The notes beneath the pieces are model-generated. The model was not told the DNA's origin. It was given only the letters and a program-made list of their open reading frames with translations, and did not search any database. Positions 9,337 to 18,427 of a stretch of DNA of 64,000 nt are shown here, in pieces. The stretch lies in assembly GCF_003544875.1 (NCBI RefSeq), contig NZ_CP032095.1, positions 112,381-176,380 on the forward strand. The letters are read 5' to 3'. Both the position numbers and the translations under genes were made by a program. The DNA comes from Vibrio alfacsensis. Lineage in GTDB: Bacteria > Pseudomonadota > Gammaproteobacteria > Enterobacterales > Vibrionaceae. Each line of letters starts with the position of its first letter. Position 1 is the stretch's first letter.

Positions 9337-10061
9337 GCTAAGTTAGTATATTCAAAGTCTTCTTGAGCTTTTTGATAATCCTCGGGCACTCCTATATCGA
9401 TAAAGTAGCCATCAGATATCGATGGTTGAACATCGTGGTTACGAATAAATGACTCTAAAAAATCGTTTTCAAAAGAAAAGGTGTCCGATTTGGGAAAGGC
9501 CTTATAAAGGCTCGGGTGAAATAGATAAATACCGGCGTTAATCAACCCTTTATAACCACTTTTTTTCTCTTCAAATTCAGTTATGTTGTGATGCTCTACT
9601 TTTACTCGCCCATAGCGGCTTGTATCATCCATGTCTTTTAATGCCATAACAAAGTCTGCGTGCTTTTCCTTGCATTTTGAAACCATATCTGACAAGGAAT
9701 ATTCAACGAAAGTGTCGCCATTAATAATCAGAATCAATTGTTCAGGACAAGGAATAATCTGCTCTATCGCTTTTTTTACTGCTCCCCCAGTCCCTAAAGG
9801 GTTAGACTCAATTGAATAGCTAATGGCTAAATTTCGGTACTTTGAGCCAAAGTGCTCAATGATTATTTCCTTTTTGTAAGACACAGCTAAAACAACCCGT
9901 ACCACCCCCTGAACAATAAGGTAGTCCAAGATATATTCTAAAAAAGGTCTGTTTGCGACAGGCACCATAGGCTTGGGTAAAGAGCGACTTACGGACCTTA
10001 AGCGAGTACCTAAGCCGCCACATAAGACGATGGCGGTTATACTATTTGTACTGCTCACCAA
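9321..10061 (-). CDS. hddC: D-glycero-alpha-D-manno-heptose 1-phosphate guanylyltransferase-like nucleotidyltransferase
   Basis: The N-terminus AIVLCGGLGTRLR is the nucleotide-binding signature of sugar-phosphate nucleotidyltransferases, followed by KPMVPVANRPFLEYILD and the metal-binding INGDTFVEY. At 246 residues it has the short form typical of HddC, which makes GDP-D-glycero-alpha-D-manno-heptose in the cytoplasm. Position after HddA- and GmhA-like genes, with a 20-base overlap with gmhA, supports this role over a generic hexose nucleotidyltransferase. Confidence 0.8.
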   Translation of the reverse strand: MVSSTNSITAIVLCGGLGTRLRSVSRSLPKPMVPVANRPFLEYILDYLIVQGVVRVVLAVSYKKEIIIEHFGSKYRNLAISYSIESNPLGTGGAVKKAIEQIIPCPEQLILIINGDTFVEYSLSDMVSKCKEKHADFVMALKDMDDTSRYGRVKVEHHNITEFEEKKSGYKGLINAGIYLFHPSLYKAFPKSDTFSFENDFLESFIRNHDVQPSISDGYFIDIGVPEDYQKAQEDFEYTNLAWKAP

Positions 10062-10632
10062 ACATTCCCTCTTCTACATAAGCACAAATAATATGACCTA
10101 TAAGTATATGACTTTCCTGAATTCTTGGCGTGTGAGAAGATGGAACGCTTATACAAATGTCACAGGCTTCTTGTATCTTACCTCCGACTCCAGCAAGCCC
10201 TATCGTCGTTAACCCAAACTCCTTTGCTGTTTTAAACGCAGATAGAATGTTTGGTGAATTACCCGATGTACTAATTCCAACAAACACATCCCCAGGCTGG
10301 CCATTCGCTTCGACTTGTCGAGAGAAGAGTCTTTCAAAACCATAGTCATTTCCAATGGCGGTTAAAATTGATGTATCTGTAGTGAGAGCCATCGCGGGTA
10401 ACCCGGGCCGGTCAAATTCAAAACGACTTACAAATTCTGCTGCTATATGTTGCGCATCTGCTGCACTGCCACCATTGCCAGCAATAATTATTTTGTGGCC
10501 ATGTCTATACGCATCCAATGTAGTTTTCGCAGCATTAGCAATACTTTCATTAACCCCAGGAGAAGACAACAGAGCTTGTTTTGTCTCAATAGACGCCGAT
10601 ATATGCTGTTGTATAAACGTTATACTGTCCAT
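10042..10632 (-). CDS. gmhA: sedoheptulose 7-phosphate isomerase
   Basis: A SIS-domain protein of 196 residues with IIAGNGGSAADAQHIAAEFVSRF (serine-rich sugar-phosphate site), VGISTSGNSPNI and a C-terminal ESHILIGHIICAYVE containing the expected Glu and His. GmhA converts sedoheptulose 7-phosphate to D-glycero-D-manno-heptose 7-phosphate. Here it is probably an extra copy dedicated to GDP-heptose, because it overlaps both the kinase and the guanylyltransferase genes. A GGGGA ribosome site precedes the ATG. Confidence 0.88.
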   Translation of the reverse strand: MDSITFIQQHISASIETKQALLSSPGVNESIANAAKTTLDAYRHGHKIIIAGNGGSAADAQHIAAEFVSRFEFDRPGLPAMALTTDTSILTAIGNDYGFERLFSRQVEANGQPGDVFVGISTSGNSPNILSAFKTAKEFGLTTIGLAGVGGKIQEACDICISVPSSHTPRIQESHILIGHIICAYVEEGMFGEQYK

Positions 10633-11648
10633 GATTGTGTCCCCTGTTGAGTAAACCGGAATGGTTGTATATGTCCATCGAGATCTTTGAGTGCTTTTTC
10701 AACATCCAATCGTCTAATCGGGTCAACGAATAACATCATAAAACCGCCGCCGCCGGCTCCAGAAATTTTTATCGACTTCGCACCAGCACTTAACACTCGG
10801 TCTTCTATTAGCTCGATCTCCCGAGTAGATATCGCATTTGAGGTAGATTTCTTTGCATTCCAAGCGTCTCTTAACAGGTCAGCCATCCCATCAATATTTG
10901 ACTTTAAAAGGCACTCTTTCATGGAATAAGCGAGATTTTTGACTTCATGCATGGCTTCTAAAGGCTTCTTATCCTCCGAAGTCGTTGTTTTTACTTGATC
11001 ATCAATAATTTGTGCGGATGAACGTGATACGCCGGTAAAAAACAGAATAATTTGACTCTCAAGCTCATTCAAAATGCTTTGTCGGATACGTAATGGATTA
11101 ACAATAACGCGTTCATTGTCATAAAACTCCATGAAGTTAAAGCCACCAAATGTCGTCGCGTATTGATCTTGCTTACCACCAGACAAGCAACAATCTTTTC
11201 GCTCAATTTCATAAGCTAACTTAGCAACGTCATACTCTCCAAGCGGCAAATTTAACAACTGCTGATAAGCACTGAGGATAGTGACTACCATGGTAGAAGA
11301 AGACCCTAAACCACTTCCTGGAGGCGCATCAGAATGTGTATAGACTTTTACTGGGAGAGGTTCGTTGTGATTAAAGTCACGCACAATGCGGTTATAGATC
11401 GCTTTATGTAGCTGCAATTCACCGGTTAGAGGGAGTTTTGTCTGTAACGGACAATGGAAAGTCTGTTCAATATCTTGAGCTTCAAACGTGATGCCATCTT
11501 CGGGCTTTAGGAGTTCAATTGTACAGTTAGCGTACATGTCAATCGTCGCGTTTAACACGCAACCACCATAAGTATCGCAATATGGGGAGATATCCGTACC
11601 GCCTCCCGCAATCCCTAACCTTAGAGGCGAACGAGCTCTTACAAACAT
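10620..11648 (-). CDS. hddA: D-glycero-alpha-D-manno-heptose 7-phosphate kinase (GHMP family)
   Basis: The N-terminus RSPLRLGIAGGGTDISPYC and the ATP loop PPGSGLGSSSTMVV (about residues 100-113) identify a GHMP kinase. It resembles HddA closely along its length, including GGKQDQYATTFGGFNFMEF and the C-terminal KISGAGGGGFMM. The start at 11648 was chosen for the AAAGGA eight bases upstream; an upstream in-frame start at 11696 has none. First gene of the minus-strand heptose operon, divergent from the GT4 gene. The phosphatase GmhB/HddB needed between isomerase and guanylyltransferase steps is not present here. Confidence 0.85.
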   Translation of the reverse strand: MFVRARSPLRLGIAGGGTDISPYCDTYGGCVLNATIDMYANCTIELLKPEDGITFEAQDIEQTFHCPLQTKLPLTGELQLHKAIYNRIVRDFNHNEPLPVKVYTHSDAPPGSGLGSSSTMVVTILSAYQQLLNLPLGEYDVAKLAYEIERKDCCLSGGKQDQYATTFGGFNFMEFYDNERVIVNPLRIRQSILNELESQIILFFTGVSRSSAQIIDDQVKTTTSEDKKPLEAMHEVKNLAYSMKECLLKSNIDGMADLLRDAWNAKKSTSNAISTREIELIEDRVLSAGAKSIKISGAGGGGFMMLFVDPIRRLDVEKALKDLDGHIQPFRFTQQGTQSWTV

Positions 11649-11846
11649 ATCCAAAATCCTTTTTAGCGTCTTGTGTCCTAAACCCAAAAAAATCATCTTG
11701 TTCAGTCCCGAACAAGTAGCGTCGACTTTTTGGTCTTTATTTCCTACCTATAAGTTAAAGACCATAACTATTAATTTTGCAAATTTTTGAGTCTGCTCCT
11801 AGAGTTAGCATAAGCAATGGATTGTTTTTGATTACAGCAAACATTT

Positions 11847-12976
11847 ATGAATAAGAACGATAAAATACACGTATGCCACTTGGTTTATAGCTTTGATATC
11901 GGCGGTTTAGAGCGGGTTATCGCAAACTGTATAACCACCTTGGACAAAAACCGTTACCATCATAGTATTATTGCACTGACAGAAATCGGAAGTTTCATAT
12001 CTGAGATTGATGTTAATATCGACACTTATTCTCTAAATAAAATAAGTGGTCATGATTTTAAGTTACATTTAAAGCTGTATGACTTACTGAAAAAATCAAA
12101 CCCGATGTACTACACAGCTATAATCTATCGACTATTGAATATCATTGGCTAGCACCGTTAGTTGGCGTAAAACTAAGGGTTCATGCAGAGCACGGAAGAG
12201 ATTCTTACGACATTAATGGCAGTGTTACAAAGTACAAAATACTACGTCGATTGATGAGTCCCTTTATCAACCGATTTATCGCTGTGTCAGAAGATTTAAG
12301 TGACTGGTTAAAGTATGAAGTGCATATCTACAATAAAAAAGTTGCTCTGATTAATAACGGCATCGATACTGAATACTATCGACCAAACACGAGTGACTTG
12401 TCTTTGAAACTCTCGTTTGCAGAAAAGTTTGTGTTTGGGCATGTATCTCGCCTACATCCAATCAAGAACCAAGCTTTTATTATCGATAGCTTTATAGAGG
12501 CATGTAGACAGTCTCCCCATTTTGACCAAAATTGTATCTTAGTCATTGTTGGTGATGGCCCAGATAAAGAAAAACTCGAGCAGCGAGTCGCCGGTTGTCC
12601 TGAGATAGCCGACAAGATCATATTTACTGGTGCGAAAACAAATGTACGTGATTATTATGACGCGTTCGATGTTTTTGTAATGGCTTCCCTGGCTGAGGGC
12701 ATTCCGATGACACTCATCGAATCTATGTCTATGTCCGTACCTCATTTAGTGACCGCCGTAGGAGGCATTAAAGAGGTCTGTGTTTCACAGGTTACAGGGG
12801 TAAGTATTCCAAATGACAAGTTGGATTCGTACTCTTCGAAGATGATAGAACTATTTGAAAACAAGCAAGATTTAGAGTCATTTTCAGACAATTCACGAAA
12901 ACGCATCGTCAAATACTACAGCCAAGACGCGATGGTTGAATCTTATCACCAGCTTTATCAAACAGCGATAAATTAA
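11847..12976 (+). CDS. XrtA-associated GT4 glycosyltransferase (TIGR03088-like), frame interrupted
   Basis: The N-terminal half has HLVYSFDIGGLERVIANCI, the start of this PEP-CTERM-associated GT4 group. The C-terminal half has FGHVSRLHPIKNQ, VGDGPDKEKLE and the sugar-nucleotide motif ASLAEGIPMTLIESMS. A one-base loss at about 12097-12103 (AAACCC) breaks the frame. Restoring it gives KSKPDVLHSYNLSTIEYHWLA and joins the parts into about 377 residues. The enzyme probably adds a sugar to the growing repeat unit at the cytoplasmic face. Confidence 0.75.
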
Positions 12977-13066
12977 ATGGAAAGCTTTTTATATGCAGGA
13001 TGCTTAGCAATGTTAATTTTTATTTGCATTCGAGCAACAAAAATAGAAAATGAGGATGATGAATGA
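12977..13066 (+). CDS. 29-residue small membrane protein
   Basis: A short open frame begins one base after the stop of the GT4 gene and its TGA overlaps the ATG of the ligase gene (ATGA). It begins MESFLYAGCL, has one hydrophobic helix of about 16 residues, and ends in a basic then very acidic tail (RATKIENEDDE). The tight fit between two genes suggests it is translated or at least serves translational coupling. No family is known to me. Confidence 0.45.
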   Translation: MESFLYAGCLAMLIFICIRATKIENEDDE

Positions 13067-14375
13067 GAGATATCGTATTTATCATTTTCTTTGTCATTAT
13101 ATTATTAATCTCATTTAGAAAGCCATTTATTGCTGTGTCTATTTGGTTGTGGTCTGGACTTTTCGTTCCTGTTTACTGGTTATACGGTTTTGCAGAAGCG
13201 ATTAGATATAATGTTGTTTTTGCCGCTAGCGCGATGATTGCATACGCTTTTTTCAACAATAAGCCTCCCTTAAAATTGGATGCACTTTTCTACCTCGTCC
13301 TATTGTTTTTTTTACACACAACCATCACTACAAATAATACGCTAATTTTCCCTGCTGTTTCATGGATTATATGGGAGAATTTTTTCAAAGTAATTTTGCT
13401 CTTTTTGTTCATTTACCTAATCATCAGAAAACAAAATCACTTTTCACTGATGATATGGTCAATTGGTTTGTCTATTGGCTTTTTGGTTTAGTTGAAGGAC
13501 TTAAATTCATTAAGTCGGGTGGCTTCCATCAAATTCACGGGCCAAGTGGTCATATTTTAGCCGACAATAACCATATGGCATTAGCATTACTAATGACTAT
13601 ACCTTTACTGATATTCCTCATCTCAATTACTCCCGAAAATGGTTAAAATTGGATTAATTGGATTGGTTTTCGTTTGTGTTTTAGCTGTGTTAGGAACGAA
13701 ATCTCGTGGTGGATTTATCGGATTAGTACTCGTCGGAGGGTACTTTTGGCTGAAAACAAACCGCAAACTACTTGCGACTATCGGCTTCCTTATCGTTCTT
13801 TTGTGGCGTCGGACCTTCTTCCTGACAAATGGTTTTCACGTATGGAAACGATTAAAACGGCTGAAAGTGATGGTTCATTTTCAAATCGACTCGTTTCTTG
13901 GAAGATACATACCTTAATGGCACTTGAACGACCAATCTTAGGTGGTGGGTTTAGAGCTCCCCAATACGGACACATTTGGCGAAGTTTATCGTATAATTTT
14001 GATAAATTGAGCTTTATTCCAAGTTCACAACCCAGTGATAAAGGCTGGGCTGCACATAGCATATACTTTCAAGTTCTTGGCGACCATGGCTTTGTTGGTC
14101 TATTTCTATATCTATCCATCATTGTTTTAGCATTTTTAAAACTCTCATCAATAGAAAAGTACTTCAAAAACGAGTGGCAATCGAAATTAGCAAGGATGAT
14201 AAAAGTATCATTGATGGCCTATTGCGTTTCCGGCGCTGCTGTATCCATGGCATATTTTGAATTGTTCTATGTTCTTATCGCTATGATAGGCTGTTTATCA
14301 GCTCTTAAAACTGCGTCGGAATCTCAGACAAAAACAGAACACACAAAACCGGACGAAGCCATTTGGTCAAAGTGA
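13063..14375 (+). CDS. XrtA-associated O-antigen-ligase/polymerase-like protein, frame interrupted three times
   Basis: A polytopic membrane protein of about 438 residues when three breaks are repaired: at 13480-13484 (T run), 13636-13639 (A run) and 13799-13802 (T run). Each repair adds one base and recovers, in order, GFFGLVEGLKFIKSGG, PEKWLKIGLIG and VLFVASDLLPDKWF. The repaired protein has the order of the exosortase-A-associated O-glycosylation ligase family: GPSGHILADNNHMAL, then GTKSRGG, then a large periplasmic loop with WKIHTLMALERPILGGGF. It would join or polymerise undecaprenyl-linked glycan in the periplasm. It ends two bases from the convergent recombinase gene. Confidence 0.75.
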
Positions 14376-14376
14376 A

Positions 14377-15381
14377 TCACATCTTAAAACGAGTATTTAA
14401 GCGATGACGTGCATCTTTTAGACGATCCAGATGACGATGATCGTATTGTTGCGTTGTGGTGATACTTGCATGCCCCAACGCATCTTTCAGCGTACCAAGG
14501 TCTTCCCCACAATCAAGCATACCCGAAGCAAATGTGCGTCTGAGATCGTGAGGGGCAAAAGTGTCTTGAACCCGCGCTAACTCTCTTCGACGCTGCAAAA
14601 TATAGTAAATAGCTTGATCAGTAAGGCGATTATCGGTCACATCGCTGTGTCTTCGAATGCGAGTAAACAGCGGGCCGGGATAGTCACCTCTCACATTGTC
14701 AATCCAAGCAACTAATCGATTCCAGCTTTGTTCCGGTAAATACACTTGACGTTGCTTATTCCCTTTACCATGCACGACTAAAGACATATCTCGAAAGACT
14801 AAATTCACCAAATCAAGAGCAACAACTTCACTTCGCCGTAATCCAGCTCCGAGCATCAACGCAATAATGGCAGAATCTCGAAGAGCAGTCACATCCCTTT
14901 CTGAGTCTAAGTGTTTAAAAAGAAACTGAATTTCAGAATCCTCTAAAGAACGTCCTTTGGGGATCCTATGCCCTTTAACGGATCTAACCATCTTTATAAG
15001 TGCCAACGTATCAGAGGAAATTTGCTTTAGAGCAAAAGCTTCATTGGCGACACCTTTTAACGCAGCGAGATATAAATTGATCGTTCTTGGCGCGCGACCA
15101 AGTTCAGACAATTTATCAATAATGAATCTAAGGTGCACATTACTTAGCTCATTCCAAGACCACCTTTCGAGATCGGTGCCCCCAAAATATTTAACTGATG
15201 AATTCAAGCATGATGCGACCGTACGGCGGCTTTTACGACTAGGCAAGCTTTGTAAGTAGGATATTGCTGGATTTTGAGAGCGAGAGTTCTGTGACAGTGA
15301 CACCTGACTACGTTGTTTGTAATCATCAAGCTCAGAAAACCGTGTATCTGAATCGTTTATCACTCGCACATCATTAGCCAT
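14377..15381 (-). CDS. tyrosine recombinase (phage-integrase family)
   Basis: About 334 residues. The N-terminal SAM-like DNA-binding domain precedes a catalytic domain with LGAGLRRSEVVALD (first Arg), a Lys in the HGKGNKQR beta hairpin, APHDLRRTFAS (His and second Arg), LGHASITTTQQYDH (His and the nucleophilic Tyr). All catalytic residues appear present. The start at 15381 has AGGGG six bases upstream; an open extension to 15483 lacks one. It stands alone, with no excisionase or phage genes, and is convergent with the ligase gene. It could drive rearrangement of the locus or be a remnant of a mobile element. Confidence 0.85.
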   Translation of the reverse strand: MANDVRVINDSDTRFSELDDYKQRSQVSLSQNSRSQNPAISYLQSLPSRKSRRTVASCLNSSVKYFGGTDLERWSWNELSNVHLRFIIDKLSELGRAPRTINLYLAALKGVANEAFALKQISSDTLALIKMVRSVKGHRIPKGRSLEDSEIQFLFKHLDSERDVTALRDSAIIALMLGAGLRRSEVVALDLVNLVFRDMSLVVHGKGNKQRQVYLPEQSWNRLVAWIDNVRGDYPGPLFTRIRRHSDVTDNRLTDQAIYYILQRRRELARVQDTFAPHDLRRTFASGMLDCGEDLGTLKDALGHASITTTQQYDHRHLDRLKDARHRLNTRFKM

Positions 15382-15537
15382 ACTCGCCCCTAAATCACAG
15401 AAATCAACGTTAACCTTTTTTGATCTTAGGTCAGATATTACCAAAAACCCAACTCGACGTAAGCTACTTTTGAAAATATACATTTACATAAGTAGAGATT
15501 AATTTGAGAAAAGTAGGGTGCTTAAGCGCAAGACCTA

Positions 15538-15555
15538 GAACAAGAACAAGAACAA
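15538..15555 (+). repeat. three tandem GAACAA hexamers
   Basis: Three perfect GAACAA units in non-coding DNA upstream of the recombinase gene. Slippage here would change spacing in the upstream region without touching a coding frame. Confidence 0.6.
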
Positions 15556-15589
15556 GACAATAGAATCATATAAATCACGAAAGAACATA

Positions 15590-15604
15590 TGTGACATTGT
15601 CACA
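15590..15604. promoter_or_regulatory. perfect inverted repeat TGTGAC-ATT-GTCACA
   Basis: A 15-bp perfect inverted repeat with 6-bp arms lies between the recombinase start and the next gene. It resembles a CRP site, but the gap between TGTGA and TCACA is 5 rather than 6, so CRP binding is doubtful. It could be a regulator site or a recombinase-binding site. I infer no specific protein. Confidence 0.35.
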
Positions 15605-15646
15605 CAATGGTAAGCTCCAGATAATCTTGGACATCACCACTCTCAT

Positions 15647-16890
15647 TCAAATAGTATGAACACTCTGAATCGCCGAAAGGATGGCAAGGATGTTGTGGCA
15701 AGCGAGGCTAAAAACAAACAAAATCAGAAGAAAGAATCTTCTGTTCAATTCTAAATTTTTTATCCCATAGCTAAGCATAACGAAAGTGGCTAATATCGTA
15801 TGGCCGGTATAGAGAAACAAACTACCACGATCTTGATACTCCAAGTGGAAAATCATTGTTATCAATACCCATGAAAATGCAATAAAACATTTTTTACCAT
15901 TTATACATGCAAGGACCGACAAAATGAATAACAAGGCAATATTAATATAAGCCAATACACTAAATTCATTTCCTCTAAAATCCGACATGAATTTATTTGA
16001 TTCTATTTCAATAACACTATGAATTGGAGCAACAAAACTATGAACAATAAATGTCATGGAAATAGAAAGTAAATCTTCTTTTTCTCCGGGCCTGACGACT
16101 GCCCACAACGTACGCTTTATAACGCCAATTGGATCTGAAATAATCGATAATATACTTTGATAATAACAGATGATAAAAGCAACAGAAAAATCATCAAGAA
16201 TCGCGTTGAACCGACCAACAAATAGTGACAAATTTCCGAGCGTGAACATGTTCCTCTTTTGTAAATAATGGTACAAAGCTCTAGCAATAACACCAACAAC
16301 AGTAAGTAGGTGGTTGTACCAATTGCCATCGAATATACCACTATTTTAAGCCATGACACTGCTAACTTATCACTACTTATATTATTGATATATAAGAAAA
16401 AACAACAAGAAATCCAAAATCCCGCCAAGACGTACGAATCGAGCACGATACCATTAACAAGAAATGTCGTGCTACTGGCAAACAATAACGTCATCAATAT
16501 CGACTTTGACGTACTATTAAGGATATTCAAGAAAATGAAATAAGAAATCGTCAATGTGCCTAAATGAAACATCAACGACAATAAAATAACACTTAATTCC
16601 GGACTTAAACCAAATAACTGAAAGAACTCGCTCGGAATTCGATATAGATAAAGGAAAGGGTGCTTAATTAACAGGGGACATATTCTTGAGGGATTTAATA
16701 GTCCATTCTTGTGGTGGATACGCAACACTCTCAAAACCATGCCTGATCAAAATCAAATGCCACATTAATGTTTTGATAGAATCCAGATTGCAGCAAGTTC
16801 CAATTAATAATAAAACACTAACCCTGAGAATGGTAATATCAAGAAGAAAAGTATCGCATTCTTTCTGGCTTTTCAGAAATATTAACTGAT
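15647..16890 (-). CDS. polytopic GT-C-like membrane protein, frame interrupted several times
   Basis: Reading the minus strand, an N-terminal hydrophobic segment (FFLILPFSGLVF) leads to LLQSGFYQNINVAFDFDQAWF, then to HHKNGLLNPSRICPLLIKHPFLYLY and about eight further hydrophobic helices. Breaks lie at about 16812-16815, 16733-16736 and 16257-16260, all in A/T runs. The last two are repaired by one added base (giving AWFLRVLRIHHKNG and YKKRNMFTLGN). The first needs one base removed or two added. The acidic first loop and following HP resemble GT-C sugar transferases. The start codon cannot be fixed. It is very AT-rich compared with its neighbours. Confidence 0.5.
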
Positions 16891-16952
16891 AACGTTATTC
16901 CATTCACATCATGCACCTGACCAATCCATAAATATAATTAATGACAAATACA

Positions 16953-18291
16953 CTACATACTTTTCAAAGCATATTTATCAAGAAGCGTGATAGAGTGTAG
17001 GACGTGTTATGCCTAAATACTTCGCCGTATTGGACACATTCCCATCACAGTATGCCAGGGCTTTAGAGACCGCTTCTTTTTCAGCTTTTTCTCGGGTTAC
17101 TTTCAGACTAAAGTCCAACTCGTCATGAGTATCATCTAAGCCCAAATCCATTACAGATATAAGCTTTGTATCGCTCATTACAGCAGCCGATCGAATTTTA
17201 TTTTGTAACTCCCGAATATTGCCTGGCCAACTATGAGCCATCAAAGCCGCCATAGCTTCGTCGCTAAATCCTGTGAATTTTTTTGACAGCATATCCGCAC
17301 ATTGATTTAACAGCATTCGACTTAAGATAAGTACATCTTCATTTCGTTCACGCAGAGGTGGAATATCGATGACAATTTCACTAATACGATAAAACAGGTC
17401 TTCTCGAAACGTTTTTTCAAGGACCATTTCTCTCAAGTTCTGGTTGGTTGCGCAGACGATCTTTATATCAACAGGAATTTGCGTTCTTCCTCCAACACGC
17501 TCGACCACTTTATCTTGTAGAAAGCGAAGTATCTTAGCCTGGAGAGGATAAGGCATATCACCGATTTCATCGAGAAATAATGTTCCTCCATTGGCGCATT
17601 CAATTTTTCCTGGCGTCGTTTTCTGTGCGCCGGTAAATGCCCCTTTTTCATAACCAAAAAGTTCACTCTCTAGCAAGTTTTCGGGTATAGAAGCACAGTT
17701 AATCGCCACAAATGGTTTAGTATTTCTACGGCTTTTCTGATGGATTTCACGTGCGATCAAATCTTTTCCGGTACCGCTCTCACCGAGTAACAAGGTCGTT
17801 AGTTCTGTTGGCGCAACTTTATCGATCATCGATTTCACTCTCATGATCTTAGGGCTCGTCCCTATTATTGGAGTATCTTCACATTCTAGAGCTTCGCGCT
17901 TGGCATTTTCTGTTTCTATCGAAGACACGAAAAACGCTCGGTTAATAATGACCGTCAGTTCTTCGTCATTGATGGGTTTTTGGTAGAAGTCATGCGCCCC
18001 TAGTTTAATTGCTTCGAGCGCATTCAGATTATCTTCGTTTCCCGTAATCACAATCACTTTACAGCTTGGATCTAACGAAAGAATTTCCTGTAAAGTTGCT
18101 AATCCCTCACTGGCATTTTCTGCGTCAGGTGGCAAACCTAGATCCAACGTTACAACTTTGGGTGTAAAACGCCTCAACGAAGAAATTGCCGATGACTTAT
18201 CGCCAGCAAATACCACGTCGTAATCGTCTAGTGTCCACTTTAGTTGTTTTTGAATTCCGATGTCATCTTCTACGACGAGTAATTTCTCCAT
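16953..18291 (-). CDS. prsR: PrsR: PEP-CTERM-box sigma-54-dependent response regulator, 3' end frameshifted
   Basis: A receiver domain with phosphoacceptor D50 (VTLDLGLP) and Lys in QKPIND is followed by a sigma-54 AAA+ domain with GESGTGKD (Walker A), GAFTGAQK (sigma-54 contact loop), [12 protein letters not shown] (Walker B) and an R-finger region, then a Fis-type helix-turn-helix ([18 protein letters not shown]). As sequenced it stops at 16978 after TLYHAS. In the other frame the sequence continues [10 protein letters not shown] to a stop at 16953, which is the expected end of the recognition helix, so an indel near 16985-16990 is likely. The protein would activate PEP-CTERM genes on a signal from PrsK, encoded just upstream. 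Confidence 0.88.
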
Positions 18292-18427
18292 TACACTTCC
18301 TCTGGCATACCTTTATTGCGACCATCCATGAATCTAAATCTTTGAAGCCCAACGATTCCAAACTGGAATTCTGTTGGCTACAGTGGTTCCCTTAACTCGC
18401 TATGATTTCAATGATTATAGTAGACCT

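Noticed and set aside
13063..14375. three separate small membrane genes
   Set aside because: Each junction is a homopolymer, and one added base joins them into one recognisable ligase family protein.
15590..15604. CRP binding site
   Set aside because: The half sites TGTGA and TCACA are perfect, but the gap is 5 bases instead of 6; kept only as an unassigned inverted repeat.
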